Part shown: piece by piece, positions 7,858 to 17,389 of the stretch
How the letters are laid out: every line of letters starts with the position of its first letter
How positions within the stretch are numbered: position 1 is the stretch's first letter
Position numbers and translations under genes: made by a program
The notes under the pieces: generated by a model
What the model saw: only the letters and a program-made list of their open reading frames with translations
Database searches by the model: none
What the model was told of the DNA's origin: nothing
NCBI GenBank assembly: GCA_012103535.1
Contig: WLWQ01000001.1
Span: 124,001 to 188,000, forward strand
Length of the DNA: 64,000 nt
Direction of reading: 5' to 3'
Source of the DNA: Pseudomonadales bacterium
GTDB lineage: Bacteria; Pseudomonadota; Gammaproteobacteria; Pseudomonadales; Pseudohongiellaceae

Positions 7858-9831
7858 ATGCAGCTATTTACGATTCCAGTATCGCGATCCATTAAACAGG
7901 CGTTGATGATGCTGGCCGACAGCATAATGATCGTGCTGGCATTGGCTTTCTCTTTTGAATTATTAGGTAAAGAATTCCTCGCACAAGAACAGATTTTCTA
8001 TTTTTATCTCGCAGTAGCCACTGCACTAAGCATTCTGGTTTTTATCCGCATAGGTTTGTATCGAGCCATTGTTCTTTACATGGGGTTGCAATCTGGATTC
8101 GTGGTCCTGCAAGGCGTAACGATTTCTAGTTGTTTGCTAGCGGCATCTTATTTTTTCTCACAAACCCCGCAATCTTCTGATTATTCGATATTGCCAATTT
8201 TCTGGATGATTGCGCTCCTCTTTATAGGAGGCAGCCGATTTGTAGCTAAAGTAATTCTTCTAAGCCTGATTCAAAATTTTCGTCCAAAAGAACCTGTCAT
8301 TATTTACGGCGCCGGCAGTTCTGGCATGCAACTGGTCGTTGCGCTGCAGAACGGAGAGCAATATTTGCCGGTGGCATTCGTTGACGACAGTCATCGCATG
8401 TTAGGTAGCACGGTGCATGGCATTAGAGTCTATAGCCCAAATTCTCTATACGAATTAATAGAGAGCTATGCAGTTCGACAGATCTTATTAGCGATTCCTT
8501 CGGCAACTCATGCTGAGAGAAAGGAAATTTTAAATCGATTGGAGCATTTGCCAGTACATGTAAAAACCGTACCTGATTTGTTTGACATGGTTTCAGGCAA
8601 AGTTGGGGTAGATGAGATTCGCGATATCGATATCGAAGATCTCTTAGGACGGGATATTGTGCCACCCAATCCTGAACTCCTGGGGGCTTGTATTAACGGA
8701 CAATCTGTAATGGTTACTGGTGCTGGTGGTTCCATCGGCTCCGAACTCTGTCGTCAAATTATTAATATTAATCCTGCTCGAGTCATACTTTTAGATTCCT
8801 TCGAATTCGGGCTCTATGAAGTTGAAAGTGAGCTTAGAGAAACTCTGCGCACTATCGAAAATGGCGACAAGATTGAAGTCATAGCGCTGCTCGGATCGGT
8901 TTGTAATCGTGCGCAAATGGAAAATGCCATAAAGAGTTTCGCTGTAGATACTGTCTATCATGTGGCAGCTTACAAGCAAGTCCCAATGGTGGAGAAAAAT
9001 ATTGTAGAAGGCGCGCAAAATAATATATTTGGCACCTTGGTCTCGGCCCAGGCTGCGGAAAAATACAATGTCAAAAACTTCGTTTTGATCTCAACTGACA
9101 AAGCGGTACGCCCGACTAATTTCATGGGAGCTACGAAAAGATTTGCCGAGCAAGTCTTGCAGGCATTAGCACAAAGGGAAAGTTGTACTAAGTTCAGTAT
9201 GGTGAGATTCGGAAATGTGCTGGGTTCTTCAGGATCCGTAGTGCCGCTGTTTAGAAGGCAGATTAGTACCGGTGGTCCCGTAACTGTAACTCACCCTGAA
9301 GTAACTCGATATTTCATGACAGTGCAGGAAGCAGCACAATTAGTTATCCAAGCAGGATCCATGGCTACCGGTGGCGATGTTTTCGTACTCGATATGCACG
9401 AACCAATTCGCATCGTTGACCTTGCCAAGAAAATGGTCCACTTGATGGGTTACGATATTAAGGATGAGAATTCTTATCGCGGCGATATTGCCATCGAGTA
9501 TACTGGACTACGTCCAGGTGAAAAACTCTACGAAGAGTTACTAATCGGCGAATCAGTTACTGGGACAGAACATCCAAAAATTATGCGGGCTGAAGAAGAA
9601 ACTCTTAGCTGGGAATCACTGGAGATTTTGATTAATCGATTAGAGACAGCCTGTAAGTTTATCGACCTTCCCGAAATTAGAGCGGCACTCATGGAAGCAG
9701 TTGACGGCTTTGAGCCGAAGGAAGAGGCGAGTGATCCACTCTGGGAAGTCTACTACGCTAATGGTAGTAACCGCACATCCCAGAGCGGAGACGATCAGGA
9801 GCAGAAGGTTACTCCTCTTTTTAAGGAATAA
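7858..9831 (+). CDS. wbpM: WbpM/CapD-type membrane nucleotide-sugar 4,6-dehydratase
   Basis: Members convert UDP-GlcNAc to a 4-keto-6-deoxy sugar used for surface polysaccharide. The 657-residue product has four N-terminal membrane helices (first ~120 residues), a first Rossmann-like domain (IYGAGSSGMQ), then the catalytic short-chain dehydrogenase domain with VTGAGGSIGSELCR as NAD(P)-binding motif. The usual catalytic Tyr is replaced by Met (NFMGATKR), with Ser/Thr in LISTDKA, which is typical of WbpM-like large dehydratases. A good ribosome site (AGGGGA) precedes the ATG. It follows the WbpL-like gene, but no other O-antigen gene is nearby. Confidence 0.9.
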   Translation: MQLFTIPVSRSIKQALMMLADSIMIVLALAFSFELLGKEFLAQEQIFYFYLAVATALSILVFIRIGLYRAIVLYMGLQSGFVVLQGVTISSCLLAASYFFSQTPQSSDYSILPIFWMIALLFIGGSRFVAKVILLSLIQNFRPKEPVIIYGAGSSGMQLVVALQNGEQYLPVAFVDDSHRMLGSTVHGIRVYSPNSLYELIESYAVRQILLAIPSATHAERKEILNRLEHLPVHVKTVPDLFDMVSGKVGVDEIRDIDIEDLLGRDIVPPNPELLGACINGQSVMVTGAGGSIGSELCRQIININPARVILLDSFEFGLYEVESELRETLRTIENGDKIEVIALLGSVCNRAQMENAIKSFAVDTVYHVAAYKQVPMVEKNIVEGAQNNIFGTLVSAQAAEKYNVKNFVLISTDKAVRPTNFMGATKRFAEQVLQALAQRESCTKFSMVRFGNVLGSSGSVVPLFRRQISTGGPVTVTHPEVTRYFMTVQEAAQLVIQAGSMATGGDVFVLDMHEPIRIVDLAKKMVHLMGYDIKDENSYRGDIAIEYTGLRPGEKLYEELLIGESVTGTEHPKIMRAEEETLSWESLEILINRLETACKFIDLPEIRAALMEAVDGFEPKEEASDPLWEVYYANGSNRTSQSGDDQEQKVTPLFKE

Positions 9832-9857
9832 CTTAGAGCGTCGCTCCGCAAGTATTC

Positions 9858-10418
9858 TTATTCTTCTCTACTTGCAGAAATTATGGTTACTGTCTCTAGT
9901 GGTACATTCTGATATCCACTTTGTGTACCAGTTGCAACTCGCGCTATTTCATCAACTACTTCCATGCCTTCGATAACCATCCCAAATGCCGCATAACCAA
10001 AGCCTGAAGGGCTTGGATTGCTGTGGTCAAGGTTTGAATTGGTACTGTGATTAATAAAGAACTGAGAAGTCGCGCTGTCGACTACGCCGGTGCGAGCCAT
10101 AGCAATAGTGCCCCTTGTATTGGAGAGACCCAGATCAGCTTCATTCTTGATCGCTTCATAAGTTGATAGCTGATTCATATCGGGTCTAAATCCACCACCC
10201 TGAATCATGAATCCACTGATCACTCTGTGGAAAATCAATCCGTCATAAAGCCCGTTGTCCACGTATCTGAGGAAATTCTCTACGGTTATTGGGGTTAAGT
10301 CAGGCCGTAACTCGATCTTTATTGTGCCTTTAGAAGTTTCCATCACGACGACAGGATTATCCTGCGCGAACAGGGTGCTGCTAAAGGTAAGAAGGGCGGC
10401 TAACACTAGCGCTCGCAT
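9858..10418 (-). CDS. Secreted cyclophilin-type peptidyl-prolyl cis-trans isomerase
   Basis: It catalyses proline isomerisation during protein folding, here in the periplasm, because residues 1-19 (MRALVLAALLTFSSTLFAQ) form a cleavable signal peptide. The mature domain has the compact bacterial cyclophilin layout: LRPDLTPITVENF, the active-site segment FHRVISGFMIQGG, MARTGVVDSATSQFFIN and FGMVIEGMEVVDEI. The start at 10418 has a strong AGGAG site; an upstream in-frame ATG at 10448 would spoil the signal peptide. It converges on the WbpM-like gene. It could be named ppiA-like. Confidence 0.93.
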   Translation of the reverse strand: MRALVLAALLTFSSTLFAQDNPVVVMETSKGTIKIELRPDLTPITVENFLRYVDNGLYDGLIFHRVISGFMIQGGGFRPDMNQLSTYEAIKNEADLGLSNTRGTIAMARTGVVDSATSQFFINHSTNSNLDHSNPSPSGFGYAAFGMVIEGMEVVDEIARVATGTQSGYQNVPLETVTIISASREE

Positions 10419-10572
10419 AGTTATTCTCCTACTAAGAAGGCGGTACAAATAAGGTCGCTACTATACAATATTTCCAAGCGCCTTAACCACAGGTGAATGA
10501 CCGGGGGGAAGCATAGAGCCAGGACTTATGAATTCTAAGGACGAAATTAGATTAGATAGATAGAGAGGAAAA

Positions 10573-10647
10573 TGGCTGCCCAACCTGGACTCGAACCAGG
10601 AACCAAGTGATTAACAGTCACCTACTCTACCATTGAGCTATTGGGCA
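10573..10647 (-). tRNA. tRNA-Asn (GTT)
   Basis: Read on the minus strand, the gene starts TGCCCAA and ends TTGGGCA-G-CCA, giving a full seven-pair acceptor stem and an encoded CCA. The anticodon loop CTGTTAA carries GTT, and the T-arm has GGTTCGAGTCC. The length is 75 bases. A possible -10 (TATACT on the minus strand, at 10675-10670) lies just upstream. tRNA-Asn beside uvrB is a familiar pseudomonad arrangement. Confidence 0.95.
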
Positions 10648-10787
10648 GCAATACTTAGATTTTTAATCGAGTATAGCTCGAAAAGGCGCGTAGTCTAATG
10701 AGAAATGAAATCTTGGTCAACACTTGCCGTGAGTCGAAAGAGTTTCTGGTGTAATCTTAAGGGTTCGCTTCGGAGCTTCCACGGATC

Positions 10788-12806
10788 ATGGAAAAACAAT
10801 TCAAAATCGAATCAAGTTTCGGCCCAGCTGGTGACCAACCAGACGCAATAAAACAACTGGTCGAGGGTTTGAATGATGGGCTCCATGCCCAAACTCTTCT
10901 CGGAGTAACTGGTTCGGGAAAGACTTTTACGATCGCCAATGTAATCGAGCAAGTGCAGCGGCCAACATTGGTAATGGCGCCAAACAAAACATTGGCCGCT
11001 CAGTTATACGGTGAGTTTAAAGAGTTTTTTCCCCATAACTCAGTAGAGTATTTTGTTTCCTATTACGACTACTATCAACCTGAAGCCTATGTTCCATCTT
11101 CGGACCTCTATATCGAAAAAGATGCATCGATCAATGACCACATTGAACAAATGCGCTTATCCGCTACCAAAGCATTGTTAGAACGTCAGGATGTCGTCGT
11201 AGTCGCTACGGTTTCAGCCATATACGGATTAGGAGATCCAAATTCTTACCTGCAGATGGTAGTGCACTTAGACAGAGGCGATAGCATCGATCAGCGGCAG
11301 TTGCTGAAACGACTAGCTGACCTGCAATACACTCGCAACGATATGGAGCTTCGACGTGCAACCTATCGCGTGCGGGGGGATGTAATTGATATATATCCGG
11401 CGGAGTCAGAGAGAGATGCTATTCGTATCGAGTTATACGATGACGAAATAGAAAAATTGTCTTTTTTCGATCCGTTAACTGGCAGCGTTATTAAGGAGGT
11501 GCCGAGACTCACTGTCTTTCCTAAATCACACTATGTAACCCCAAGAGAAAGATTGTTAGGAACCTTAGACACGATTAAAGAAGAACTCAAAGAGCGCTTA
11601 GAGCAATTAAATCAAAACAACAAGCTGGTGGAGGCTCAGCGCCTGGAACAACGCACAAAATACGATTTGGAAATGATCCGGGAGCTCGGTTACTGCAACG
11701 GTATCGAAAACTATTCCAGATACCTATCAGGTAGAGAGTCAGGCCAGCCTCCGCCAACTCTCTACGATTATCTTCCGGATAACGCACTAGTAATTTCTGA
11801 CGAATCCCATGTATCAATTCCACAGCTGGGAGCGATGTACAAAGGCGACAGATCGCGTAAAGAAACCTTGGTTGAATATGGATTCCGCCTGCCTTCGGCG
11901 TTAGATAATAGACCGCTGCGCTTCGAAGAATGGGAATCCCTAACTCCGCAAATTATTTTCGTTTCAGCTACACCGGGTCCATATGAGGACCAGCATGAAG
12001 GTCAACAAGTGCGTCAAGTGGTAAGACCGACCGGCCTAGTGGATCCAGAGTTGGAAGTGAGACCAGCTTCGACGCAAGTAGATGATCTGTTATCAGAAAT
12101 CCATCGTGTGGTTTCGCAACAGGAGCGAGTCTTGGTAACGGTGCTAACTAAACGTATGGCTGAAGACCTGACCGATTTTTTGGCAGAACATGATGTGCGC
12201 GTACGTTATCTCCATTCGGACATCGAAACTGTTGAGCGCTCTGAAATACTCCGAGACCTTCGTTTGGGTAACTTTGATGTCTTAGTCGGGATTAATCTTT
12301 TAAGAGAGGGATTGGACATTCCTGAAGTTTCCTTAGTGGCAGTGTTCGATGCTGACAAGGAAGGATTTTTACGCTCGGAGCGCTCCTTAATTCAAACTGT
12401 CGGAAGGGCGGCACGAAATATTAATGGCAGAGCGATTCTCTATGCTGACGTAATTACCGGATCCATGCAGAGAGCGATGGATGAATCCAGGCGTCGTCGC
12501 GACACTCAGCTGGAATACAATAAAGACCACAACATCACGCCAATCGGTGTAAAGAAGAAAGTCTTAGATGTCATGGAAGGTGCTTATGCAGCTCCTGGAT
12601 CTCGAGGTCGACAACGTACCCGAGCAGTTGCCGAGAAAGCGGGGCAATACTCCCGCTTCGATTTTTCAGACCCAAAACAGGTACAGCAGGAAATTGGACA
12701 GCTCGAAACCCTAATGTACGAGCAAGCTAAAAACTTGGCTTTCGAAGAGGCGGCGGCCACACGGGACCGGATCGCCGAGCTAAAGAATCAGCTCTTAAAA
12801 CAATAA
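10788..12806 (+). CDS. uvrB: UvrABC excinuclease subunit B
   Basis: UvrB verifies damage in nucleotide excision repair and positions UvrC for incision. The 672-residue product has Walker A GVTGSGKT (residues 39-46), the DNA-clamping beta-hairpin [15 protein letters not shown], the ISDESH box, the helicase motif QTVGRAARN and a C-terminal UVR domain ([14 protein letters not shown]) that contacts UvrC. Length and order are standard. The ATG at 10788 has only a weak ribosome site (GGAG about 15 bases upstream). The gene stands alone between two tRNA genes. Confidence 0.97.
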   Translation: MEKQFKIESSFGPAGDQPDAIKQLVEGLNDGLHAQTLLGVTGSGKTFTIANVIEQVQRPTLVMAPNKTLAAQLYGEFKEFFPHNSVEYFVSYYDYYQPEAYVPSSDLYIEKDASINDHIEQMRLSATKALLERQDVVVVATVSAIYGLGDPNSYLQMVVHLDRGDSIDQRQLLKRLADLQYTRNDMELRRATYRVRGDVIDIYPAESERDAIRIELYDDEIEKLSFFDPLTGSVIKEVPRLTVFPKSHYVTPRERLLGTLDTIKEELKERLEQLNQNNKLVEAQRLEQRTKYDLEMIRELGYCNGIENYSRYLSGRESGQPPPTLYDYLPDNALVISDESHVSIPQLGAMYKGDRSRKETLVEYGFRLPSALDNRPLRFEEWESLTPQIIFVSATPGPYEDQHEGQQVRQVVRPTGLVDPELEVRPASTQVDDLLSEIHRVVSQQERVLVTVLTKRMAEDLTDFLAEHDVRVRYLHSDIETVERSEILRDLRLGNFDVLVGINLLREGLDIPEVSLVAVFDADKEGFLRSERSLIQTVGRAARNINGRAILYADVITGSMQRAMDESRRRRDTQLEYNKDHNITPIGVKKKVLDVMEGAYAAPGSRGRQRTRAVAEKAGQYSRFDFSDPKQVQQEIGQLETLMYEQAKNLAFEEAAATRDRIAELKNQLLKQ

Positions 12807-12824
12807 TTTTAAAGGAAAAATCCA

Positions 12825-12854
12825 TCGACACTCGGGCGAGTAATTCCGTATAAT
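12825..12854 (+). promoter_or_regulatory. Candidate sigma-70 promoter for tRNA-Val
   Basis: TCGACA (12825-12830) and a perfect TATAAT (12849-12854) are separated by 18 bases and followed by the GC-rich discriminator CGCC, as in many stable-RNA promoters. It lies about 95 bases upstream of tRNA-Val, so it predicts a leader of roughly 85-90 bases. Confidence 0.6.
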
Positions 12855-12948
12855 CGCCACTCTTTTCTATCGGGATCGAGGCTGGCCGAATATTAAAATA
12901 GCTCTTGAGCATCAAGTATTTGTAGGCCCCGTAAAAGGTGTGAAGTAT

Positions 12949-13025
<77 letters not shown>

Positions 13026-13126
13026 TTCCATAGAAGTACAAAAATCACTCGATTGACTATCATATAACCATATAGCTTGTGGTGATGAAGTCGTTATTGA
13101 ATGGTCGAAACAGGATTTGAACCGAA

Positions 13127-15058
13127 ATGCCACAGGTAACTTTACCAGACGGTAGCCAACGGGATTATGAAAATCCGGTTACCGTTACGGAAATTGCAGA
13201 ATCGATTGGTGCCGGTCTTGCCAAAGCAGCTTTGGCAGGGCGAGTTGACGGGATCCTGGTAGATACTTCTTATCTTGTTAACGCTGATGCTGAAGTCGCT
13301 ATAGTCACTGAGCGAGACGAAGATGGCATAGAGGTGATACGGCATTCTTGCGCCCATTTGATGGCACAAGCAGTTCAGCGTTTGTTCCCAAAAGCTCAAG
13401 TAACAATTGGTCCAGTTATTGAAGATGGATTTTTCTATGACTTTGCCTTCGAGCGGCCTTTTACCCCGGAAGACCTGGCTGAGATTGAAAAGACCATGGG
13501 AGCGATCGTTAAAGAGAACTTAGAAGTAAAAAGGTCTGTCTTACCCAGAAAAGAGGCAATTCAACTCTTTAAGGAAATGGGCGAAGACTACAAAGTTGAA
13601 ATCATCGAATCCATACCTGGCGAAGAAGATCTTTCCTTTTACCGGCAAGGTGATTTTATCGACCTCTGCCGCGGACCTCACGTTCCTAGCACGGGAAAAT
13701 TCAAGGCCTTCAAATTAACTAATGTTGCTGGTGCCTACTGGCGCGGCGATTCCGATAATGAAATGTTACAGCGGGTCTATGGCACCGCCTGGGGATCCAA
13801 GAAAGATCTAAATCTCTATTTGCAGCGACTTGAAGAAGCTGAAAAACGGGATCACCGTAAACTGGGCAAACAGCTCGACCTGTTTCACTTTCAGGAAGAA
13901 GCACCCGGTATGGCTTTTTGGCATCCCAAAGGATGGCAAATTTATCAAGTAATCCAGGATTACATGCAGCAAGTTCAAAATGAGAACAAGTATAAGGAGA
14001 TTAATACTCCACAACTTGTTGACTATTCTCTTTGGGAAAAGTCAGGGCACGCATCCAAGTTTGCCGATGAAATGTTCAGCGTGGAATCCGAAAATCGCAT
14101 GTATGCGATTAAACCGATGAATTGTCCCTGCCATATACAGATTTTTAACCAGGGATTAAAAAGCTATCGCGATCTTCCGCTGCGGTTTGCTGAGTTTGGT
14201 TCCTGCCATCGTTATGAGCCCTCTGGCAGTATGCATGGCCTTATGCGGGTAAGAAGTTTCGTGCAAGATGATGGGCACATTTTCTGCACAGAAGATCAAA
14301 TTCAGGCGGAAGTGGCAGATTTTATGGAACTGCTCTTCTCGGTTTATCGGGATTTTGGCTTCGACGAAGTTATTTTGCGTTTGTCCACACGCCCGGAAAA
14401 GCGAGTAGGATCCGACGAGCTATGGGATAAAGCCGAACAATCCCTTAAAGATGCCCTGAATGCCACAGAACTACCGTGGGAGTTGGTACCTGGAGAAGGG
14501 GCATTCTATGGACCAAAGATAGAATACTCGCTTAAGGACTGCATGGGGCGGATTCAGCAATGTGGCACGATCCAGGTTGATTTCTTCTTGCCAGAGCGCT
14601 TAGGCGCGCAATATGTGGCGGAAGACAGTAGTCGCCAAACCCCGGTTATGTTGCATCGTGCAATTTTGGGCTCATTCGAACGTTTTATCGGTGTATTGAT
14701 CGAACATTTCGCTGGGGCCATGCCGACCTGGTTGGCACCAGAACAGGCAGTGATTCTGAATATCACTGACAAGCAGTCTGATTATTGCCAGAAATTGCAA
14801 GAATCCTTGAAAAATAAAGGGTTTAGAGTCGTCTTGGACTTGAGAAATGAAAAGATCGGCTTTAAAATCCGCGAGCACACTTTGCAGAAGGTTCCCTATC
14901 TTCTTGTAGTAGGAGATAAGGAAGTGGAATCAAATTCTGTTGCGGTTCGAACGCGCAGAGGTGAAGACCTGGGATCGATGACATTCGATGAGTTTTGTAC
15001 TCACTTAAGCCAGGACATCGCCCGCTTTGGCCGCAGTGAAAACAACCAAGTGAATTAA
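13127..15058 (+). CDS. thrS: Threonyl-tRNA synthetase
   Basis: It charges tRNA-Thr in the cytoplasm. The 643 residues carry an N-terminal TGS domain, the editing domain that hydrolyses Ser-tRNA-Thr ([11 protein letters not shown] and the later [14 protein letters not shown]), the class II catalytic core with zinc-binding Cys about residue 333 (MNCPCH), His in DDGHIFC and His in [11 protein letters not shown], and an anticodon-binding domain. The usual NCPGH is NCPCH here, a small variation beside the zinc Cys. It heads the conserved thrS-infC-rpmI-rplT-pheST-ihfA cluster. Confidence 0.97.
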   Translation: MPQVTLPDGSQRDYENPVTVTEIAESIGAGLAKAALAGRVDGILVDTSYLVNADAEVAIVTERDEDGIEVIRHSCAHLMAQAVQRLFPKAQVTIGPVIEDGFFYDFAFERPFTPEDLAEIEKTMGAIVKENLEVKRSVLPRKEAIQLFKEMGEDYKVEIIESIPGEEDLSFYRQGDFIDLCRGPHVPSTGKFKAFKLTNVAGAYWRGDSDNEMLQRVYGTAWGSKKDLNLYLQRLEEAEKRDHRKLGKQLDLFHFQEEAPGMAFWHPKGWQIYQVIQDYMQQVQNENKYKEINTPQLVDYSLWEKSGHASKFADEMFSVESENRMYAIKPMNCPCHIQIFNQGLKSYRDLPLRFAEFGSCHRYEPSGSMHGLMRVRSFVQDDGHIFCTEDQIQAEVADFMELLFSVYRDFGFDEVILRLSTRPEKRVGSDELWDKAEQSLKDALNATELPWELVPGEGAFYGPKIEYSLKDCMGRIQQCGTIQVDFFLPERLGAQYVAEDSSRQTPVMLHRAILGSFERFIGVLIEHFAGAMPTWLAPEQAVILNITDKQSDYCQKLQESLKNKGFRVVLDLRNEKIGFKIREHTLQKVPYLLVVGDKEVESNSVAVRTRRGEDLGSMTFDEFCTHLSQDIARFGRSENNQVN

Positions 15059-15111
15059 GGAATACATATATTGGTAAGCATTGAAAAGCAGTCTGAGTGC
15101 TCCCGCGCATT

Positions 15112-15636
15112 ATGAGGGGCAGTTCCAAAAAGCCGATTATCAATGAATTCATTGAGGCTGATAAAGTACGCCTGGTTGGAGCTGATGGCAGTCAAGCTGG
15201 TGTTGTATCCATCGAAGATGCTCGGGCGGCTGCGGCAGATGCGAAACTCGACCTAGTGCTAATAGCGCCAGATGCAGATCCTGTAGTCTGCAAAATAATG
15301 GATTATGGCAAGCACGTCTTCGATTTGAAGAAGCAGAAAGCTGCAAACAAGAAAAAGCAGCGGCGAGTTCATGTAAAAGAAATAAAATTTCGACCAGGGA
15401 CGGAAGAAGGGGATTATCAGGTAAAACTACGCAACCTGGTACGTTTCCTTTCAGATGGCGACAAGGCCAAGGTTTCATTGCGATTCCGCGGTCGTGAATT
15501 AGCCCATCAACATCTTGGGCAGGAGCTAGTAGAAAGAATCAGAGATGATCTTTCGGAATACGGCACTGTGGAACAGGAACCCAAGATGGAAGGCCGGCAA
15601 ATCGTAATGGTGTTAGCTCCGGTCAAGAAGCGCTAG
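15112..15636 (+). CDS. infC: Translation initiation factor IF-3
   Basis: IF-3 binds the 30S subunit, keeps subunits apart and checks the start codon. The N-domain has PINE-like PIINEFI and RLVGADGSQ, then the linker with [11 protein letters not shown], then the C-domain [20 protein letters not shown] and [10 protein letters not shown]. The start is uncertain: ATG 15112 is directly preceded by an in-frame ATT (15109), the unusual start used by E. coli infC, and a GTG lies at 15097. No strong ribosome site decides among them. I annotate the ATG, and the alternatives add one or five residues. Confidence 0.94.
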   Translation: MRGSSKKPIINEFIEADKVRLVGADGSQAGVVSIEDARAAAADAKLDLVLIAPDADPVVCKIMDYGKHVFDLKKQKAANKKKQRRVHVKEIKFRPGTEEGDYQVKLRNLVRFLSDGDKAKVSLRFRGRELAHQHLGQELVERIRDDLSEYGTVEQEPKMEGRQIVMVLAPVKKR

Positions 15637-15646
15637 CTACTGCAAG

Positions 15647-15694
15647 GGTCAGTGTCCATTGATCCAGGTGGATTAATGGACACTGACCTTTTTT
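15647..15694 (+). terminator. Strong hairpin terminator between infC and rpmI
   Basis: A 20-bp stem (15647-15666 with 15669-15688, one G-T pair) is followed by six T residues. It starts ten bases after the infC stop. It predicts that rpmI-rplT depend on read-through or their own promoter, and it may act as an attenuator in this operon. Confidence 0.88.
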
Positions 15695-15761
15695 GGTAGT
15701 TGGGTATTTATTAAAAGCACATTTGTAAAATAACTATGTGCAAATGCGGAGTTCGAAAATA

Positions 15762-15959
15762 ATGGTTGGAAAACTAAAAACCCACCGTGGTGCTGCGAAA
15801 CGGTTTAAGAAAACTGGTTCCGGTTTCAAGCGCAAAAGCGCATTCAAGAGTCATATCCTGACCAAAATGACAACTAAGCGTAAGCGCCAATTGCGCGGTA
15901 CGACCTCTGTCGATAAAGCAGACGTACCAGCAGTTAAGCGCATGTTACGTGATAACTAA
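15762..15959 (+). CDS. rpmI: 50S ribosomal protein L35
   Basis: L35 is a small basic protein of the large ribosomal subunit. The 65-residue product has the family signature [18 protein letters not shown] and the [16 protein letters not shown] basic segment. ATG 15762 is chosen because GGAG lies ten bases upstream and it matches the usual N-terminus; an in-frame start at 15738 would add eight unsupported residues. It is followed by rplT after 24 bases. Confidence 0.95.
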   Translation: MVGKLKTHRGAAKRFKKTGSGFKRKSAFKSHILTKMTTKRKRQLRGTTSVDKADVPAVKRMLRDN

Positions 15960-15983
15960 TTTTAGTCGATAAGGAGAATTTAA

Positions 15984-17374
<1,391 letters not shown>

Positions 17375-17389
17375 CAGGATGCGTGCAGA

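Noticed and set aside
9701..9976. A + strand ORF of 91 residues across the end of the dehydratase gene.
   Set aside because: It overlaps two well-supported genes (wbpM-like and the cyclophilin) and its product is low-complexity with no family pattern.
13110..13123. Reverse complement resembles a tRNA T-arm (GGTTCAAATCC) just before thrS.
   Set aside because: The flanks do not pair into a five-base stem and no acceptor or anticodon arm is present, so it is not a tRNA or clear tRNA mimic.
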